This document shows positions 62,197-64,000 of a stretch of DNA of 64,000 nt, one piece after another. Under the pieces are notes generated by a model. The model was not told the origin of the DNA. It searched no databases and was given only the letters and a program-made list of their open reading frames with translations. Position 1 is the first letter of the stretch, and each line of letters begins with the position of its first letter. Position numbers and translations under genes: made by a program. Origin of the DNA: Bacillota bacterium (GTDB lineage Bacteria > Bacillota > Dethiobacteria > DTU022); contig JAABTH010000005.1 in NCBI GenBank assembly GCA_011389985.1, positions 1 through 64,000 on the forward strand, written 5' to 3'.

Positions 62197-62222
62197 GTGT
62201 CGATAAATAAAGCTTAATCTAC

Positions 62223-63301
62223 CTATTTCAGTTTAATATGCTCGTAAGTATGATTGACGATAATTTTTAGCACCGTAAAAGTAGGCACAGCCAGAATAAT
62301 ACCGAGCAAACCTCCCAGGCGGCCGGCGACCAAAACTATGAGAATAATTGTCAACGGGCTTAAAGACATTTTACGCCCCATAACCTGAGGTGATATAACC
62401 AGGCCTTCAAGCTGCTGGACAATAACGATGACAATGAAAACCTGCAGCATCAAAAACGGCGAATCAAGCAGAGCGACAAAGGCAGCCGGAATTGCGCCGA
62501 TAAATGGGCCTAGAAAAGGGACTATGTTAGTAATCATGATAAATACTGAAAGGATCAGGGCAAACTCAAGGCCGATCACAAGAAACCCGATATAGGCTAA
62601 AACTCCAACAAATAAGCAGACCACACTGAGCCCCTGAACGTAGGAAGCAAGCATTTTATTCATCTCAGCCAGGGCACTGTTAATTTTACCGGCATATTTT
62701 TCAGGAGCGATCTTATTAACTGCGTCAGGAATAATATTTTTGCCTTTTTCCTTAAGCATATAATAGAGCAGAAAAGGCACAATGATAATAGTCATAACTA
62801 TGCCGGTTAGGAAATCAACAAGGTTGGTCATGCCGGTAACAATACCTGCAACTGCAGCGGATGCTCTCGAAGTGAGGCGATCAGTAAGATTATTCAAATC
62901 GAGAACATCAGTATCGAGGAACCTGGCAACTAAAGGATTACCCTCAAGGCTTTCTAGTAAACGTTTCAAATTTTCAACTCGATTCGGTAAGTTCACGATG
63001 AGTTCGTTAAATTCGGCTGCCAATATAGGCCCTATAATCAGGGCAAGCAACGTTAGCAAACCGATAATGATCAGGAAAACAATTATTATTGCCATCGGGC
63101 GGGGCAGCTTGCGGCTGCTTAACCAGTCACTGAAGGGGTAGGTTAAATAATAGAGAATACCCGCGATTAAAAAAGAAATAAAGAGGGCTTCAAAGGCAAC
63201 AACAACAGGCCTAAAAATAAAGGTAATCTGACTCCCGATATAAATGATCAGGAATGCCAGAAGTATGCCTATTCCCGCTTTGAACAGCTTAGATTGCCAC
63301 A

Positions 63302-63302
<1 letters not shown>
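62223..63302 (-). CDS. AI-2E family transporter (YhhQ/TqsA-like permease)
   Basis: The 359-residue protein has seven or eight membrane helices with a central soluble-looking stretch (about residues 105-150). Conserved blocks include LLYYMLKEKG, VCLFVGVLAYIGFLVIGLE and ITNIVPFLGPFIGAIPA, plus QVMGRKMSLSPL. The family includes quorum-signal exporters and sodium-proton exchangers, so the substrate is open. Its ATG overlaps the serS stop (TAATG), implying co-transcription with serS. Confidence 0.88.

Positions 63303-64000
<698 letters not shown>

Overview
The window reads as a chromosomal segment of an anaerobic, amino-acid-using member of the Bacillota (Clostridia-like). Support comes from AGGAGG-type ribosome binding sites, frequent TTG and GTG starts, ECF and Dpp/Opp transporters, a YheI/YheH-type exporter pair, and moderate-to-low GC. 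No respiratory chain genes are seen. The species cannot be fixed from the sequence alone.

Layout. (1) 0.2-0.3 kb: tRNA-Arg(UCG). (2) 0.36-12.5 kb, minus strand: one long apparent operon, read from right to left. It encodes a PanB-type ketopantoate hydroxymethyltransferase, an unrecognised barrel-like protein, a Glu/Leu/Phe/Val dehydrogenase, an M20 amidohydrolase, a complete Dpp/Opp importer, a metal-dependent amidohydrolase and a C45-type acyltransferase/hydrolase. A divergent IclR regulator, with palindromic operator candidates in between, and a branched-chain aminotransferase lie next to it. Together they look like uptake and breakdown of an amide or peptide-like compound that feeds 2-oxo acids. 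(3) 14.9-17 kb: a MORN-repeat lipoprotein and a baeRF-like protein. (4) 17.2-21.3 kb: an ECF transporter operon with a THEP1-like NTPase and a methyltransferase, preceded by a terminator-like hairpin. (5) 21.5-25.8 kb: acylphosphatase, rpiA and a CoA-disulfide reductase-like enzyme among several gene remnants (MFS transporter, disulfide oxidoreductase, nitroreductase). (6) 25.9-43.4 kb: a heterodimeric ABC exporter, an SH3-domain membrane protein, MgtC/DUF4010, an OtsB-GH65 fusion, a P-type cation ATPase, an ABM protein, an ATP-grasp/N-formylglutamate amidohydrolase fusion and an MscS channel.

(7) 43.6-58.6 kb is a mosaic region. It carries aroF-pheA; decayed diaminopropionate ammonia-lyase and SbcD-like genes; a paaK-ACT-TRAP aromatic acid module; a CoA-disulfide reductase fragment with DUF2892; and an N-acyl-D-amino-acid deacylase with a YfcC-type carrier. 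The modules are separated by repeated 3' fragments of the intact tRNA-Arg(ACG) gene at 58.5 kb and by dispersed repeats. One repeat type ends in a promoter-like module with an invariant 18-base spacer, placed ahead of four unrelated genes. I read this as an accessory region assembled at a tRNA gene by repeated insertion and recombination; no recombinase gene is visible.

(8) 58.5-64 kb: tRNA-Arg(ACG), tRNA-Ser(GCU), tRNA-Ser(UGA), then DUF305, GNAT, UspA, a lipoprotein serpin, an AI-2E family permease and the 3' part of serS.

The strongest leads for something undescribed are the tRNA-fragment mosaic with its shared promoter modules, the PanB-centred catabolic operon, the ATP-grasp/amidohydrolase fusion, and the ECF operon of unknown substrate.
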